Origin: Sinotaia quadrata
Taxonomy: Eukaryota; Mollusca; Gastropoda; Architaenioglossa; Viviparidae
DNA: 64,000 nucleotides
Reading direction: 5' to 3'
Assembly: GCA_028829895.1 (NCBI GenBank)
Contig: CM054180.1
Location: forward strand, 113,157,135-113,221,134
Numbering within the stretch: position 1 is the stretch's first letter; each line of letters starts with the position of its first letter. The notes beneath the pieces are model-generated. The model saw nothing but the letters and a program-made list of their open reading frames with translations, ran no database searches and was not told the origin of the DNA. The translations under genes were made by a program, and so were the position numbers. This document shows positions 20,650 through 33,344 of the stretch, piece after piece.

Positions 20650-22041
20650 AGAAGTGAAGTGGAGCCTGACAATGTGCATGGTTATGAAAAGGTTGAGGCT
20701 TTGGCACAGTTTCTGATATCATTACAGGACCAGAGTCGGCCTTTAGACAATGAACAGGCGGAAAAAACTGTACACCTCTGGAACAACCTGGATGCCTACG
20801 ACAAGGCACCAACTGTCTTTCCAGAGCGGTTCCGGTCAGGACATGGATGCAGACGTTTCAAGGCTCCAAAGAAAAGACAACAGTCTGAAGGAGTGCTGAG
20901 CTCTAAGAGGCATGTACAGTGTCCTCCGTTTTCATTTACATTCTCCCAGTGTGATGTAATATTTCAGTCTCACTTTAACAAAATTTGGGTTTTGGAGTGG
21001 GTTTTTTATTTTATTTTGTTATTGTCACTAACCTCCTTTCATCATGTCTTTGCAGGTGTTTCCTAGGCGAGAACACAGGGCCTGCTCAGTGGCCAGACTG
21101 CAACAGATATGTTGAATGTATAGTTCTAAAGCTGTGCAGTCTGTTTCCATCTCACAAGCGAGTCAAAAATGGCAGAATCTTGAGATGGACCCTGATTTCA
21201 TCTGCCTACAAGAGGATCAGGGAGCTGATACTGAGCAATGCCCGTGTCATGCAGGACACCGCACTGCAAATTGTGGAAATCAACACCACCACACTTACAC
21301 AGTGGTGAGTTTCAGCCCATTCTTCATATGACTTCTTTTGGGAGTTAAGTCAATATTTAGCTGAATTGTTTGTGTACTGTCTCCTTTTACTAGTGTTTCA
21401 TGCATATATTCACTTCTCTCTTCTCTTTATTTTTTTCAGGCACAGCAGACATGCCAAAAAACAAGAACAAGCTGTTCTTGACCAGGGTGTGGCCATCAGT
21501 CATTTACCTATCACCACTTGTAAGCCAATTCACCTGCTCTGCCCCCCATGCCAGTGATCATAATACCTGCAGGTGTGTCGCAAGAGGTCCTCCACTCCTT
21601 CCAGATGCCCCCCAACACTGCTGGTCTAGCAACCACAACACACAAACCCATCACCATTCTGCCGGGTCTTCAGGAACCCCGAAGAATTCTTCCAGTTCCG
21701 CCTGGCCCTTCTCTGCAGTCAAACCCTTATCATTTGCAACAGAAGTCTGTACCAGCATCAATTATATTGTTTTATGCTTGCAGTTGGGGGCAGTGGAGCC
21801 TGACAATGTGCATGGTTATGAAAAGGTGGAGGCTTTGGCGCAGTTTCTGGTGTCATTACAGGACCAGAGTCGGCCTTTAGACAATGAACAGGCGGAAAAA
21901 ACTGTACACCTCTGGAACAAAATGGATGCATACAACAAGGCACCAACTGTCTTTCCAGAGCGGTTCTGGACAGGACATGGATGCGGATGTTTCAAGGCTC
22001 CAAAGAAAAGACAACAGTCTGAAGGAGGTCTGAGCTCTAAG
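20650..22041 (+). pseudogene. B-type C-terminal exons and duplicated exon of unit 2
   Basis: Exons 20650-20909, 21056-21304 and 21440-about 21774, then the duplicated exon 21784-22043, all as in unit 1 including the 1-nt deletion near 21,530. The zinc ribbon is missing. Confidence 0.7.
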
Positions 22042-22600
22042 AGGCATGTACAGTGTCCTCCGTTTTCATTTATATTCTCGGATCGGACAAGTGCATTTTG
22101 CCCGCCCCAGAACTGATTACATATTATGTGACTCGCTTTTGTAGGACCGCTCGAGGAGTCTCTGGATCTCATAGGAATTGGTATCAGTCCAAGTTCCGTA
22201 GTGAGGGTATCATAGTCGTTTGCATAAAATGGTGTTGTGCGTAATATTGATACATCGTAACCAGCTATACAGACAGTAAAAGTACGACCGTTGATGCAAA
22301 ATTTTTTCATGATAAATCATGGCAAACGGAATTGATAACTATCTTGTAGAGAGAGCTAACAACTATATCATTTGGATATGTAGCAAACAAATCTATTATA
22401 ACGATATGCTTATGCAAATTCTTTTATGAACGCAGTGAGGTTGATACTGCTAGGAAATTCGGGTGTCGACACGTTATCTCGAAATGCAGTAAATTCAAGT
22501 GTGTAAATTACCGTGGAAACTACTTAGTGAAATAAACCTATTGCATTCTGTTTTATTTGATTTCCACTCTGTGAGCTCCAATCAAAATTTAAAAAGGGCT

Positions 22601-23680
22601 TGTCACAGGGATGGGGGGACTCAGAATTAATATTTTATTTCACTTAAAATCGCGCGTGTGCCACGTAAACAAAACGCGAAGTAAGGGACGTAATTCGCGT
22701 TCAAGGACACAATTTTGTGGTGCCTCACACCCTAACGCTTAGATAAACATTTAATTTCTAAACACTAGTTCATCCACGTAAATCTAGATAAGAAAGACTG
22801 TATGCAGACACAGTATGTGTATATTATTTTACGCAAATGCATATATGTTTAAGGAGGGTTTTTATATCTATATGTTAAATGAATAGGTTAATGTTTATAT
22901 TTATAGATGCATGTGTGCATGCATACTTTTTTATGAAGGAGAAAGCTAATGCACATTAAAGTGACCAGTCACACGTTATTTACGAAGAAAACCAATGCAT
23001 AGTAGAAGTGACCAGGGTCAATATTATTTATGAAAAAGAAAACCAATGCGTAGTAGAAGTGACCAAGGTCAATGTTGTTTACAACAAAGAAAGCCAATGC
23101 GTATTATAAGTGACAGTCGAGAGAGCGACCCACACAAATAAAAATAAACTTTCAAGGACAAAACCCGTCACATGACTGAAACTTCTAGGTTTTACAGTTC
23201 TCAAAATTGTATAAATAAGGAGGACTGAAGACTAAATCTGGGAGAGAGCAATAACATCAGCTATGGGAACACTTTGAGAAACTGGCCGCTGTTATGACCT
23301 CATGTCAAACAGTGTGGCCATCGGACAAAGACAAAGAAGCATTTCTCTCCATGTAACATCAAGCTTTTGTAACAGCAACTTTGTCCAAGAATGTAGTCTT
23401 TTTGCTAGAAGGAAGAAAGAAGAGTCTCTTATTTGTTTGATGAACATGGGAAACATATTCGAAGCTACTATCTTCAATGATGTGGTAAAGTCTCATTACG
23501 TATACGGAGATTTACTGAGGAGAGTTGGAAATATCTCTCTCCACCCATCTTTCATCTCGTCTAAAGCTGTTGCATGCGTTAATGATACGAGAGGCCATTT
23601 TTGTTCTCCCCTGTCTGAGTTACGTCTGAGTTCCCTATTCCGCAGTTGAGGGGCTAGCACCGAGGTAATCCTACGGATAT
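22601..23680 (+). mobile_element. 5' part of a solo-LTR-like element (unit 2)
   Basis: Copy of 14,372-15,451 carried along by the tandem duplication, including the 51-bp repeats and the TATA box at about 23,210. Confidence 0.65.
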
Positions 23681-24619
23681 CAAATCAAACCAGATAGCCA
23701 TCTCAGGTTTTCAAAGACTCTGTCAAAGACCGTGGACAATCGATTATTTTCCATGCAGAAGGTAAATTCCTGGTGGAAGTCTAATGTTGTGGCGCTGGGA
23801 GATGTTACAGAACGAGATGTTACATAGTGGTAGTAACTATCGTTGGAAGCAGTAGCGGTCATGCATGAGGCATACCGCCGAGAACTGCAAAGGTTGGCCG
23901 TTATGAAGAAGAGAAGAGAAGAGATGAGAAACGAAGTTATGAAGAAGTTAAGAGAAGAGATGAGAAACGAAGTTATGAAGAAAAGAAGAGATGAGATGAA
24001 ATGAGCAGAAATTGAAGAGAAGAAGAGAGAAGAGAGAACGCAATGAGAGTTGAGAAATTAGGCCTAACGAGAGAAGCGCACAGGAGCGTGAAGTTGTAGT
24101 AGCCGTTGTAGCAGTGAAGGCAGCCAGGTCGAGACGTCGACAATGTTTTTATGTATCATCAAAACCCCCCAGCACCAAAGAAGAAAGTGTAACGATGTGA
24201 GCCCAGCACAAAGTAACGAATTATATGAGCAGAAAACAAGAGAAAGTAACGTTGATTATATGAGCAGAGAACAAGAGAAAGTAATGAACTATGTGAGCAG
24301 AAAACAAGGAGAAAATGACGACACATATGTGAGTAAAAGTAAATTCTAATTAGGGAAATCTCAGAGCACGTAGCACGTAAACGTAAATATAAACCTAAAA
24401 CTAAAGCGTAGGAATCTTAAGCATTAAAAATTAAAATTAGAAATAAACCTCAAGTTTAAATCGTTGTAAATAAGCAAAAGGATGGTTTTAAGATTGATGG
24501 AACTGTGGAAGAAGACTTGCAAGTCAAATGACATTTGTTTATTATTGAACTTTGATACAGGAGCAGTGGCTCCAGGACTTATAAATAATGATTGCTATTT
24601 TATGAGAGATAATGCTTAA

Positions 24620-25704
24620 CTCTTTATTGGGCGGATCGCCCAACTTCGCCCGTACATCGTGTAGGGCAGAACGCCCAAAAGCGCCCATAGCAACGATTTC
24701 ACTTAGAGTTCTTTTTCCTTTCCATATTTACATCATATCCGGTCTCTACAGGAAGCATGACGTTTGTACAACGATTTCCCCGCCATTTTGAAGCATTTTC
24801 ATGTGGCAGCATTTATTTTTTCATAAAGTTTTCTTTGATTTTTGCGCTTGGTGTTTCAAATGGATTTCTTAGAATCGTCGATCGTTAATGAGAAGTTTAA
24901 TGGATTCAATTTATCAGATAATGAGGTAAGAGAAGTTTATTTTGAATTAGAAGATAGGATTAGAAGTGACATTAGTGTCAGTAGCGTGCACATGTAGTAT
25001 CTTTCAAATTTTGGAGGAGAATGCGTCAGATTCTGAGGATATCGAAGAGGAGTAGGGGGAAGGGGTATCTGGAGACGCACATGGTTGGAATAATAGTACT
25101 TTAGCACTGAATATATCGGAATTTAAAACAAAAATGGGGTCGAATGTGACTGTAACTAATGATAGTACTCATCTGGCTTTCTTCTATCGGTTTTTTAAAG
25201 AAGAAACATTTGACAAGATAGTGGAATAAACGAACAAGTACGCACGTCCGAAATTTGCAAAAAAACAAAATGGCGACCTAAGTTGGAAGGAAACTAATGC
25301 CACTAAAATTAAGGCTTATTTTGGGCTTATGATTTTGATAGGAACTTATAATCTGCCGAAAAAAGAAATGTATTGGGTGTCTGATGACAGATTAGTGTTC
25401 CCGGCATCAACAAAGTGTGTGTACATAGTGTTTGTAGCGGACAATAACTGGACAATATATTTTTTGTGTAAATATATATTTTCATGCAAGGATTCAAATT
25501 TAACACCCGAAAGTATACTTCAATTAAGGATATTAATAAAGCTGCTTTCATTTCCTTTCATTTTGCATTTTATTTCATTGAAATATATGCACTAATACCT
25601 AAGATATGATGTTTTTACCGACGTACCCCTAAATCTCACTGACATCTTGAAAAATCTTGCCCGTTTAGAGCTAAGAAAAGGAAAAACGTCTGCTCAATAA
25701 AGAG
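24620..25704 (+). mobile_element. Internally deleted piggyBac element, 1,085 bp
   Basis: Flanked by TTAA on both sides (24,616-24,619 and 25,705-25,708). Terminal inverted repeats start CTCTTTATTGGGCGGA and, on the other side, CTCTTTATTGAGCAGA. The sister units have a single intact TTAA at 8,173-8,176 and 16,404-16,407, so insertion followed the first duplication or the copy was replaced later. TTAA duplication is diagnostic of piggyBac. Confidence 0.92.
24860..25450 (+). pseudogene. N-terminal remnant of piggyBac transposase
   Basis: Starts MDFLESSIVNEKFNGF with an acidic N-terminus, then HLAFFYRFFKEETFDKIVE and KATKIKAYFGL-like text (ATKIKAYFGLMILIGTYNLPK), matching the first third of piggyBac transposases. 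Several stops and frame changes. The catalytic Asp core and Cys-rich C-terminus are deleted; the 3' end follows soon after. It is a non-autonomous derivative. Confidence 0.8.
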
Positions 25705-26231
25705 TTAAATGTATCTAGAAGTAGTACTGCATGGATAAATTGAATTTTGTATTTCTTTATTTTACTTCACCATTCATCATTTGTCATTTTTCTTTCTTCC
25801 CGCTTTCCCATGGGTGCGAGTGTGGATGGCTGACTGACTAACCAACGTGTGAGAGGAAACCCATAGACCAATAAATTTGAATATATACTCTGACATTGGG
25901 CCTTTCTCCTGTCTATGGTCTCGAAAGAGTGGTTGCTGTTGTTGCTATACGTTGTGTTGTCTGTGCCGTCTACACTTCACCCCTACCCGTATGCAAGCAC
26001 ACATGCAAACACGTCGGCAATACGTAACCTACACGCAGAATTAAATTCGAGCCAAACAACCATCTTGGTATTCTGTGTGTGGATTTTGCAATTCTCTCTA
26101 TGCAAGTCCTACGTGGCGTCGACAAAGCCACCATCCCTCCCCTCCGGCCAGAGAAGGGAGGGTGGGTGGTGACAATGTACTTTACACCAAAGAACAAATA
26201 TTCAATAAATTGGTGTTTTACCATTTTAGAA

Positions 26232-28669
26232 ATGTCTGTTAAACCAAACTTTCGTCGGGGCGTTGATGGACAGCTCCTCCTGAAGAACAGCGTTGATGGT
26301 CATAAGATCAAGGCCAGGAATAGTAAAAGCACAGAATTCTATCGCTGCATGTCTGCGAGAGATGTACGGAGACTGGCAGTAGCTGCAGTTGAGAGGCGTG
26401 GTGGCAGCTCTGGTGATGAAATGTCTGTGCTTTCCGAGCACACCATTCAGTTTGGATCGTACAGAGGACAGACATTTCTGTGGCTAGTAGAGAACTGCAT
26501 GGGTTATGCAGCTTGGTTTGTGGACAGCATGAAGGGCGAAACCTGCAATGACAGTCCTCTAAGCACTAATAAATTCCTACTAAAGAAATTTCTACTCAGC
26601 TTTCCAGAGCTGCAAGAAGCTATGGATCTTCGAAAAAAGCTAGTGGTAGTTTGTGCATGTGCCATTAGTATCATTGGCAGAGATGTTTGCACTACTTTCG
26701 TACATCCTGGGAAATACACGGGTAATTACATGGCATTTTTACTCTCTTTGGATATTTCTTTCAGTTTTTTGAAATACCAAATGCAAAGTATTACGTTCAC
26801 TTTGTTCTTTGGCGCAGGTGAGCTGATTGGAATCGAGTATTTGTATGACCAGATGGGTCGCACCCTACAAACTGTGCCTGAAGATGAAGCAGAAGGAAGG
26901 GTTGTAGTAGATGATGTGGACGAGGGGATCGAGTTGGATGCCATCCTTGACCCACAGTTGCTGGTGGTCGAGGATATGACGGTTTCTCTTTTGAAGGACA
27001 ACATCCCCTCTCCTGCACCTCCTCAGGTTGACTTGCAGGAATTAAAAAAGGTAATTATTCACCCATGTGTGTCTGTGATATATATATATACACACACACA
27101 CTGTATATGCTGCACAGTACATTATTGTAATGTTTATGTAATTATACACTTTAGTCTGCTCTTTTTAAATTGTTTCCATTTAATATTTTTGTGTCTTTGT
27201 GTTTCTCCTTGCAGGAAACAGTGGGGCCTGACAACGTGCCTGGTTTTGACAAGGTGGACGCCTTGGCACAGTATCTGGTGTCGCTGAAGGACCAGAGCAG
27301 TCCTTTAGATAACCAGCAGGCGGACCTCATTATACACTTGTGGAACAATCTTGAGGCCTATGATAAAGCGCCGACTCTATTTCGGCCAGTAAATACAGGC
27401 GGGCAATTCAGGGCTCCAAAATCCATCAAAATAAACGCAGGAGTGCTAAGCACTAAGAGGCATGTACAGTGTCCTCTATTTATGCATGTTTACACTGTCA
27501 GTTACATGGTGGTGCATTTTTATTTTCACTTTTAACAAGAGTCATGTTTTGCTGTGTACTTGTTTTGGTGATTTCTGTTTTGTTATTCTTATTAAGTGAG
27601 ATCTTAACCTATTTTCATTTTAACCTTGTCTTTGCAGGTGTTTCATAGGCGAGAGCGCAGGACCGGCTCAGTGGCCAGACTGCAACAGATACGTAGAACG
27701 TGTGGTTCTAAAGCTGTGCAGTTTGTTTCCATCTCATGTACAATCCAAAGGAACGAGAACATTGAGATGGACCCTGATTGCTTCCGCCTACAAAAGAATC
27801 AGGGAGCTACTACTCAACAATGCCCGAGTCATGCGGAACACCTCAATTCAAATTGTTGAGATTAACCAGAGCACACTGACACAGTGGTGAGTTTCATTCC
27901 ATGCTTTCTGTCGTTATAACACTATTTTTACTACAAATGCACTTCTGCTGAATTGTTCTTTGTGGAAAAAATCTGCCTTCTCCCAATTTAGCTCTGCCTA
28001 TTGTTCCATTCATATATTAACTTCTCTTTTCTATCATTTTTGTTTTACAGGCACAGCCGACGTTCAAAAAGTCAGGAGCAAGCAGTTCTGGTGCAGTGAA
28101 AGGCACATGATCCCGGACAGATAAACACTTTGGTCACACATACACCTACTCTGACTGTGCCAGTCCTGATGTTGCCTAAAGTGCTCCACTCCTACCACGT
28201 GCCCCCAAACACTGCTGGTTTAGGGAAAATCGGGAAAAGCCGCAGGCACGTTGACATTCTGCCACGTTCTCAGGAACCACAGAGGACACTGCCAGCTCCT
28301 GGTCCTTCCAGTCTGCAGCAGTTTCAGCTGGCTCCTGGCTTTTTCATTCAAGAGCAGTCTAACCCTTTTCTTCCTCGGCCCTCTGTGCCTGCCACCACTC
28401 TGTACTACCGCAAGAGAAGGGCAGAGGAAGAAAAAAAATTAGGAGTCCCACTAAAAAAATACAAACGCCATGTACAATTCTACACCTGCAGGCAGTGTGG
28501 CCTGCAACGGAAACCAGAGTCTCATAAGCAGTATTATGGGCACTGGTTTTGCCAGACCTCAGCCACTGTTCCTTATGAGACATGGTTGAAAGAACTGAAA
28601 GAAACAGGAATTGGCAGCAAAAAGAAGGAGAAGGAGCAGGAGCAGGATGGACAGGCAGGCCCTCAGTGA
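26232..28669 (+). pseudogene. A copy of unit 3 (ExoX-like plus C-terminal modules), stop in last exon
   Basis: Exons 26232-26721, 26818-27050, 27215-27459, 27638-27886 and 28051-28669. Like the unit 1 and 2 A copies it lacks DUF6729 and the core, with ExoX-like text leading straight into GKYTG. A 12-nt in-frame deletion removes four residues near 27,380. A GGA to TGA change gives a stop at 28,097-28,099, so the product would be about 421 residues without the zinc ribbon. The remainder is open and encodes an intact ribbon, CRQCGLQRKPESHKQYYGHW, ending at TGA 28,667-28,669. Confidence 0.7.
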
Positions 28670-31294
28670 TTTATCAGTGTGATGCCACTGTGATTTGTAA
28701 CTCACTTTGAACAATACAAATTGACTTCAGTTTTCTGTTATGAACTACTAGTTTCAGTCATCAGCAGTCTAACCCTTCTTTCCTCGGCCCTCTGTGTCTG
28801 CCACTACTCTGTAGTACCGCAAGAGAAGGGCAGAGGAAGAAAAAAAATTAGGAGTCCCACTAAAAAAATACAAACGCCATGTACAATTCTACACCTGCAG
28901 GCAGTGTGGCCTGCAACAGAAACCAGAGTCTCATAAGCAGTATTATGGGAACTGGTTTTGCCAGACCTCAGCCACTGTTCCTTATGAGACATGGTTGAAA
29001 GAACTGAAAGAAACAGGAATTGGCAGCAAAAAGAAGAAGGAGAAGGAGGAGGAGCAGGATGGACAGGCAGGCCCTCAGTGATTTATCAGTGTGATGCCAC
29101 TGTGATTTGTAAACTCACTTTGAACAATACAAATTGACTTCAGTTTTCTGTTATGAACTACTAGTTTCAGTCAGCAGCAGTCTAACCCTTTTTTTCCTCG
29201 GCCCTCTGTGTCTGCCACCACTCTGTACTACCGCAAGAGAAGGGCAGAGGAAGAAAAAAAATTAGGAGTCCCACTAAAAAAATACAAACGCCATGTACAA
29301 TTCTACACCTGCAGGCAGTGTGGCCTGCAACGGAAACCAGAGTCTCATAAGCAGTATTATGGGCACTGGTTTTGCCAGACCTCAGCCACTGTTCCTTATG
29401 AGACATGGTTGAAAGAACTGAAAGAAACAGGAATTGGCAGCAAAAAGAAGAAGGAGAAGGAGGAGGAGCAGGATGGACAGGCAGGCCCTCAGTGATTTAT
29501 CAGTGTGATGCCACTGTGATTTGTAACTCACTTTGAACAATACAAATTGACTTCAGTTTTCTGTTATGAACTACTAGTTTCAGTCAGCAGCAGTCTAACC
29601 CTTTTTTTCCTCGGCCCTCTGTGTCTGCCACCACTCTGTACTACCGCAAGAGAAGGGCAGAGGAAGAAAAAAAATTAGGAGTCCCACTAAAAAAATACAA
29701 ACGCCATGTACAATTCTACACCTGCAGGCAGTGTGGCCTGCAACGGAAACCAGAGTCTCATAAGCAGTATTATGGGCACTGGTTTTGCCAGACCTCAGCC
29801 ACTGTTCCTTATGAGACATGGTTGAAAGAACTGAAAGAAACAGGAATTGGCAGCAAAAAGAAGAAGGAGAAGGAGGAGGAGCAGGATGGACAGGCAGGCC
29901 CTCAGTGATTTATCAGTGTGATGCCACTGTGATTTGTAACTCACTTTGAACAATACAAATTGACTTCAGTTTTCTGTTATGAACTACTAGTTTCAGTCAG
30001 CAGCAGTCTAACCCTTTTTTTCCTCGGCCCTCTGTGTCTGCCACCACTCTGTACTACCGCAAGAGAAGGGCAGAGGAAGAAAAAAAATTAGGAGTCCCAC
30101 TAAAAAAATACAAACGCCATGTACAATTCTACACCTGCAGGCAGTGTGGCCTGCAACGGAAACCAGAGTCTCATAAGCAGTATTATGGGCACTGGTTTTG
30201 CCAGACCTCAGCCACTGTTCCTTATGAGACATGGTTGAAAGAACTGAAAGAAACAGGAATTGGCAGCAAAAAGAAGAAGGAGAAGGAGGAGGAGCAGGAT
30301 GGACAGGCAGGCCCTCAGTGATTTATCAGTGTGATGCCACTGTGATTTGTAACTCACTTTGAACAATACAAATTGACTTCAGTTTTCTGTTATGAACTAC
30401 TAGTTTCAGTCAGCAGCAGTCTAACCCTTTTTTTCCTCGGCCCTCTGTGTCTGCCACCACTCTGTACTACCGCAAGAGAAGGGCAGAGGAAGAAAAAAAA
30501 TTAGGAGTCCCACTAAAAAAATACAAACGCCATGTACAATTCTACACCTGCAGGCAGTGTGGCCTGCAACAGAAACCAGAGTCTCATAAGCAGTATTATA
30601 GGCACTGGTTTTGCCAGACCTCAGCCACTGTTCCTTATGAGACATGGTTGAAAGAACTGAAAGAAACAGGAATTGGCAGCAAAAAGAAGAAGGAGAAGGA
30701 GGAGGAGCAGGATGGACAGGCAGGACCTCAGTGATTTATCAGTGTGATGCCACTGTGATTTGTAACTCACTTTGAACAATACAAATTGACTTCAGTTTTC
30801 TGTTATGAACTACTAGTTTCAGTCAGCAGCAGTCTAACCCTTTTTTTCCTCGGCCCTCTGTGTCTGAGTTCCATTAAAAAAAATATAAACGTCACGTAGA
30901 ATTCTACACCTGCAGGCAGTGTGGCCTGCAACAGAAACCAGAGTCTCATAAGCAGTATTATAGGCACTGGTTTTGCCAGACCTCAGCCACTGTTCCTTAT
31001 GAGACATGGTTGAAAGAACTGAAAGAAACAGGAATTGGCAGCAAAAAGAAGAAGGAGAAGGAGGAGGAGCAGGATGGACAGGCAGGACCTCAGTGATTTA
31101 TCAGTGTGATGCCACTGTGATTTGTAACTCACTTTGAACAATACAAATTGACTTCAGTTTTCTGTTATGAACTACTAGTTTCAGTCAGCAGCAGTCTAAC
31201 CCTTTTTTTCCTCGGCCCTCTGTGTCTGAGTTCCATTAAAAAAAATATAAACGTCACGTAGAATTCTACACCTGCAGGCAGTGTGGCCTGCAAC
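28349..31294 (+). repeat. 413-bp tandem array of the last exon plus 3' UTR, about 7 copies
   Basis: Unit starts (CAGCAGTCTAACCC) at 28,762, 29,175, 29,588, 30,001, 30,414, 30,827 and 31,189; the first copy belongs to the A gene. Spacing is exactly 413 for five units, then 362 (51-bp deletion), then a truncated copy joined at 31,294 to the intron of a B copy (AAGCCCATCTTTCC). Each full unit has a 95-codon frame with the CRQCGLQ ribbon, stop and 3' UTR. Units are nearly identical, so the array is recent or homogenised. Confidence 0.93.
29208..29495 (+). other. Example of a repeat-unit terminal frame (zinc ribbon)
   Basis: Open frame from within the unit to a TGA, encoding YYRKRRAEEEKKLGVPLKK, the CRQCGLQ ribbon with a later WFCQTS Cys, and a Lys/Glu-rich tail. 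The same frame recurs at 29,621-29,908, 30,034-30,321 and 30,447-30,734. No start codon is expected; these are copies of a last exon. A TTTCAG just upstream could serve as acceptor with the right phase. Confidence 0.6.
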
Positions 31295-31350
31295 GGAAGC
31301 CCATCTTTCCTCTCTTAACTAATTTTATAGCTTTTCTTGTCTCTCTGCAG

Positions 31351-33300
31351 GTACAACTGCTAGCGACATTCACTTTCAGGCATACCTCTTGGAAGGTATT
31401 GTGCGGTGGAATGAGGACAGGTACAAGGACACTATCAAGAGCGACTTGACCAGGTCTGAGCCACACACCTACAGCAGTTTGCTACGACATACTGCAAACA
31501 TGCTGAGCCAAGAGGTCTTTAGCACAGCTGTGTACAGCAATTTCGCTCAGCCTCGCAAGTACACTGGTAATTATGTTGCATGTTGACCCCTTTTGGCTCT
31601 TTAGTTTGCTTCTTTGATTGATTGCTTACATTGCTCAGTGTCTTGATGGCAACTCAAAGTAGGAAATTCACAATGTTATTTTGGAGCAGGCGAGCTCATA
31701 GGAGTCGAGTATCTGTACGAGCAGACTGGAGGCAGCCTGCAAAATGTGCAAGAGCTACCAGAAACTGAAGCAGAAGGAAGTGTTGTACCAGATGGAGTGG
31801 ACAAGGTGATGATGGAAATTATTGATCAAAATGTACTGGAGGTAGTGGACATGACTATTTTTGTTCCTGATGACATGCCCTCTACTCGTACATATACTCA
31901 GCATCCGGTGCCTTCGTGTACATACACGCCATCAAGTGCTCCACCATTAACTGCAGCACGTTTCCTTGGATCCCAACCAAAAGATGCTTCGCTTCCTTTC
32001 TCTTCTGCTGCATCTCCTCAAGTGCACTGGCAGTTGCCATGTTAAGTCAAGGTAATCATATCATTCACTCATATGTATGCATGTAAAAAATATAATATTT
32101 TTCAACTGTATATGCATAACTTTAATGTTGATGTGAGTATTTTAACTATTTATGTGTCTATTGTTTTATGTTTGTAGAGAAGTGAAGTGGAGCCTGACAA
32201 TGTGCATGGTTATGAAAAGGTTGAGGCTTTGGCACAGTTTCTGATATCATTACAGGACCAGAGTCGGCCTTTAGACAATGAACAGGCGGAAAAAATTGTA
32301 CACCTCTGGAACAACCTGGATGCCTACGACAAGGCACCAACTGTCTTTCCAGAGCGGTTCCGGTCAGGACATGAATGCAGACGTTTCAAGGCTCCAAAGA
32401 AAAGACAACAGTCTGAAGGAGTGCTGAGCTCTAAGAGGCATGTACAGTGTCCTCTGTTTTCATTTACATTCTCCCTGTGTGATGCAATATTTCAGTCTCA
32501 CTTTAACAAAATTTGGGTTTTGGAGTGGGTTTTTTATTTTATTTTGTTATTGTCACTAACTTCCTTTCATCATGTCTTTGCAGGTGTTTCCTAGGCGAGA
32601 ACACAGGGCCTGCTCAGTGGCCAGACTGCAACAGATATGTTGAATGTATAGTTCTAAAGCTGTGCAGTCTGTTTCCATCTCACAAGCGAGTCAAAAATGG
32701 CCGAATCTTGAGATGGACCCTGATTTCATCTGCCTACAAGAGGATCAGGGAGCTGATACTGAGCAATGCCCGTGTCATGCAGGACACCGCACTGCACTGC
32801 AAATTGTGGAAATCAACAACACCAATCTTACACAGTGGTGAGTTTCAGTCCATTCTTCACATGACTTCTTTTGGGAGTTAAGTCAATATTTGGCTGAATT
32901 TTTTGTGTACTGTCTCCTTTTACTAGTGTTTCATGCATATATTCACTTCTCTCTTCTCTTTATTTTTTTCAGGCACAGCAGACATGCCAAAAAACAAGAA
33001 CAAGCTGTTCTTGACCAGGGTGTGGCCATCAGTCATTTACCTATCACCACTTCTAAGCCAATCACCACTTCTAAGCCAATTACACCTGCTCTGCCCCCCA
33101 TACCAGTCATCATAATACCTGCAGGTGTGTCGCAAGAGGTCCTCCACTCCTTCCAGATGCCCCCCAACACTGCTGGTCTAGCAACCACAACACACAAACC
33201 CATCACCATTCTGCCGGGTCTGCCGAAGAATTCTTCCAGCTCCGCCTGGCCCTTCTCTGCAGTCAAACCCTTATCATTTGCAACAGAAGTCTGTACCAGC
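31351..33300 (+). pseudogene. B copy 4, C-terminal exons
   Basis: Exons 31351-31566 (GTTASDIHFQAYLLEG), 31690-32051, 32178-32437, 32584-32837 and 32973-about 33300. It lacks the 54-bp segment with TAA found in the other B copies, so it reads on to HWQLPC, but then has TAA at 32,042-32,044. A 5-nt duplication near 32,793 shifts the frame. The last exon is broken after QQKSVPA and joined to an intron fragment. Confidence 0.75.
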
Positions 33301-33344
33301 AGTGTCCTCCGTTTTCATTTACATTCTCGGATCGGACAAGTGCT

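Larger units (their letters stand above)
15660..23888 (+). repeat. 8.23-kb tandem unit 2
   Basis: Near-identical repeat of unit 1; the offset is 8,231 up to about 18,600 and 8,229 after a 2-nt indel in an intron. Differences are rare, for example CAC to CAG (His to Gln) at the start of exon 5 and TGC to TAC in the zinc ribbon. Confidence 0.9.
23889..28348 (+). repeat. Third unit, first part
   Basis: Shares leader and A-copy sequence with units 1 and 2 but carries a piggyBac insertion at 24,616 and does not contain the A/B fusion; instead it continues into an ordinary last exon. It may show the arrangement before fusion. Confidence 0.75.
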
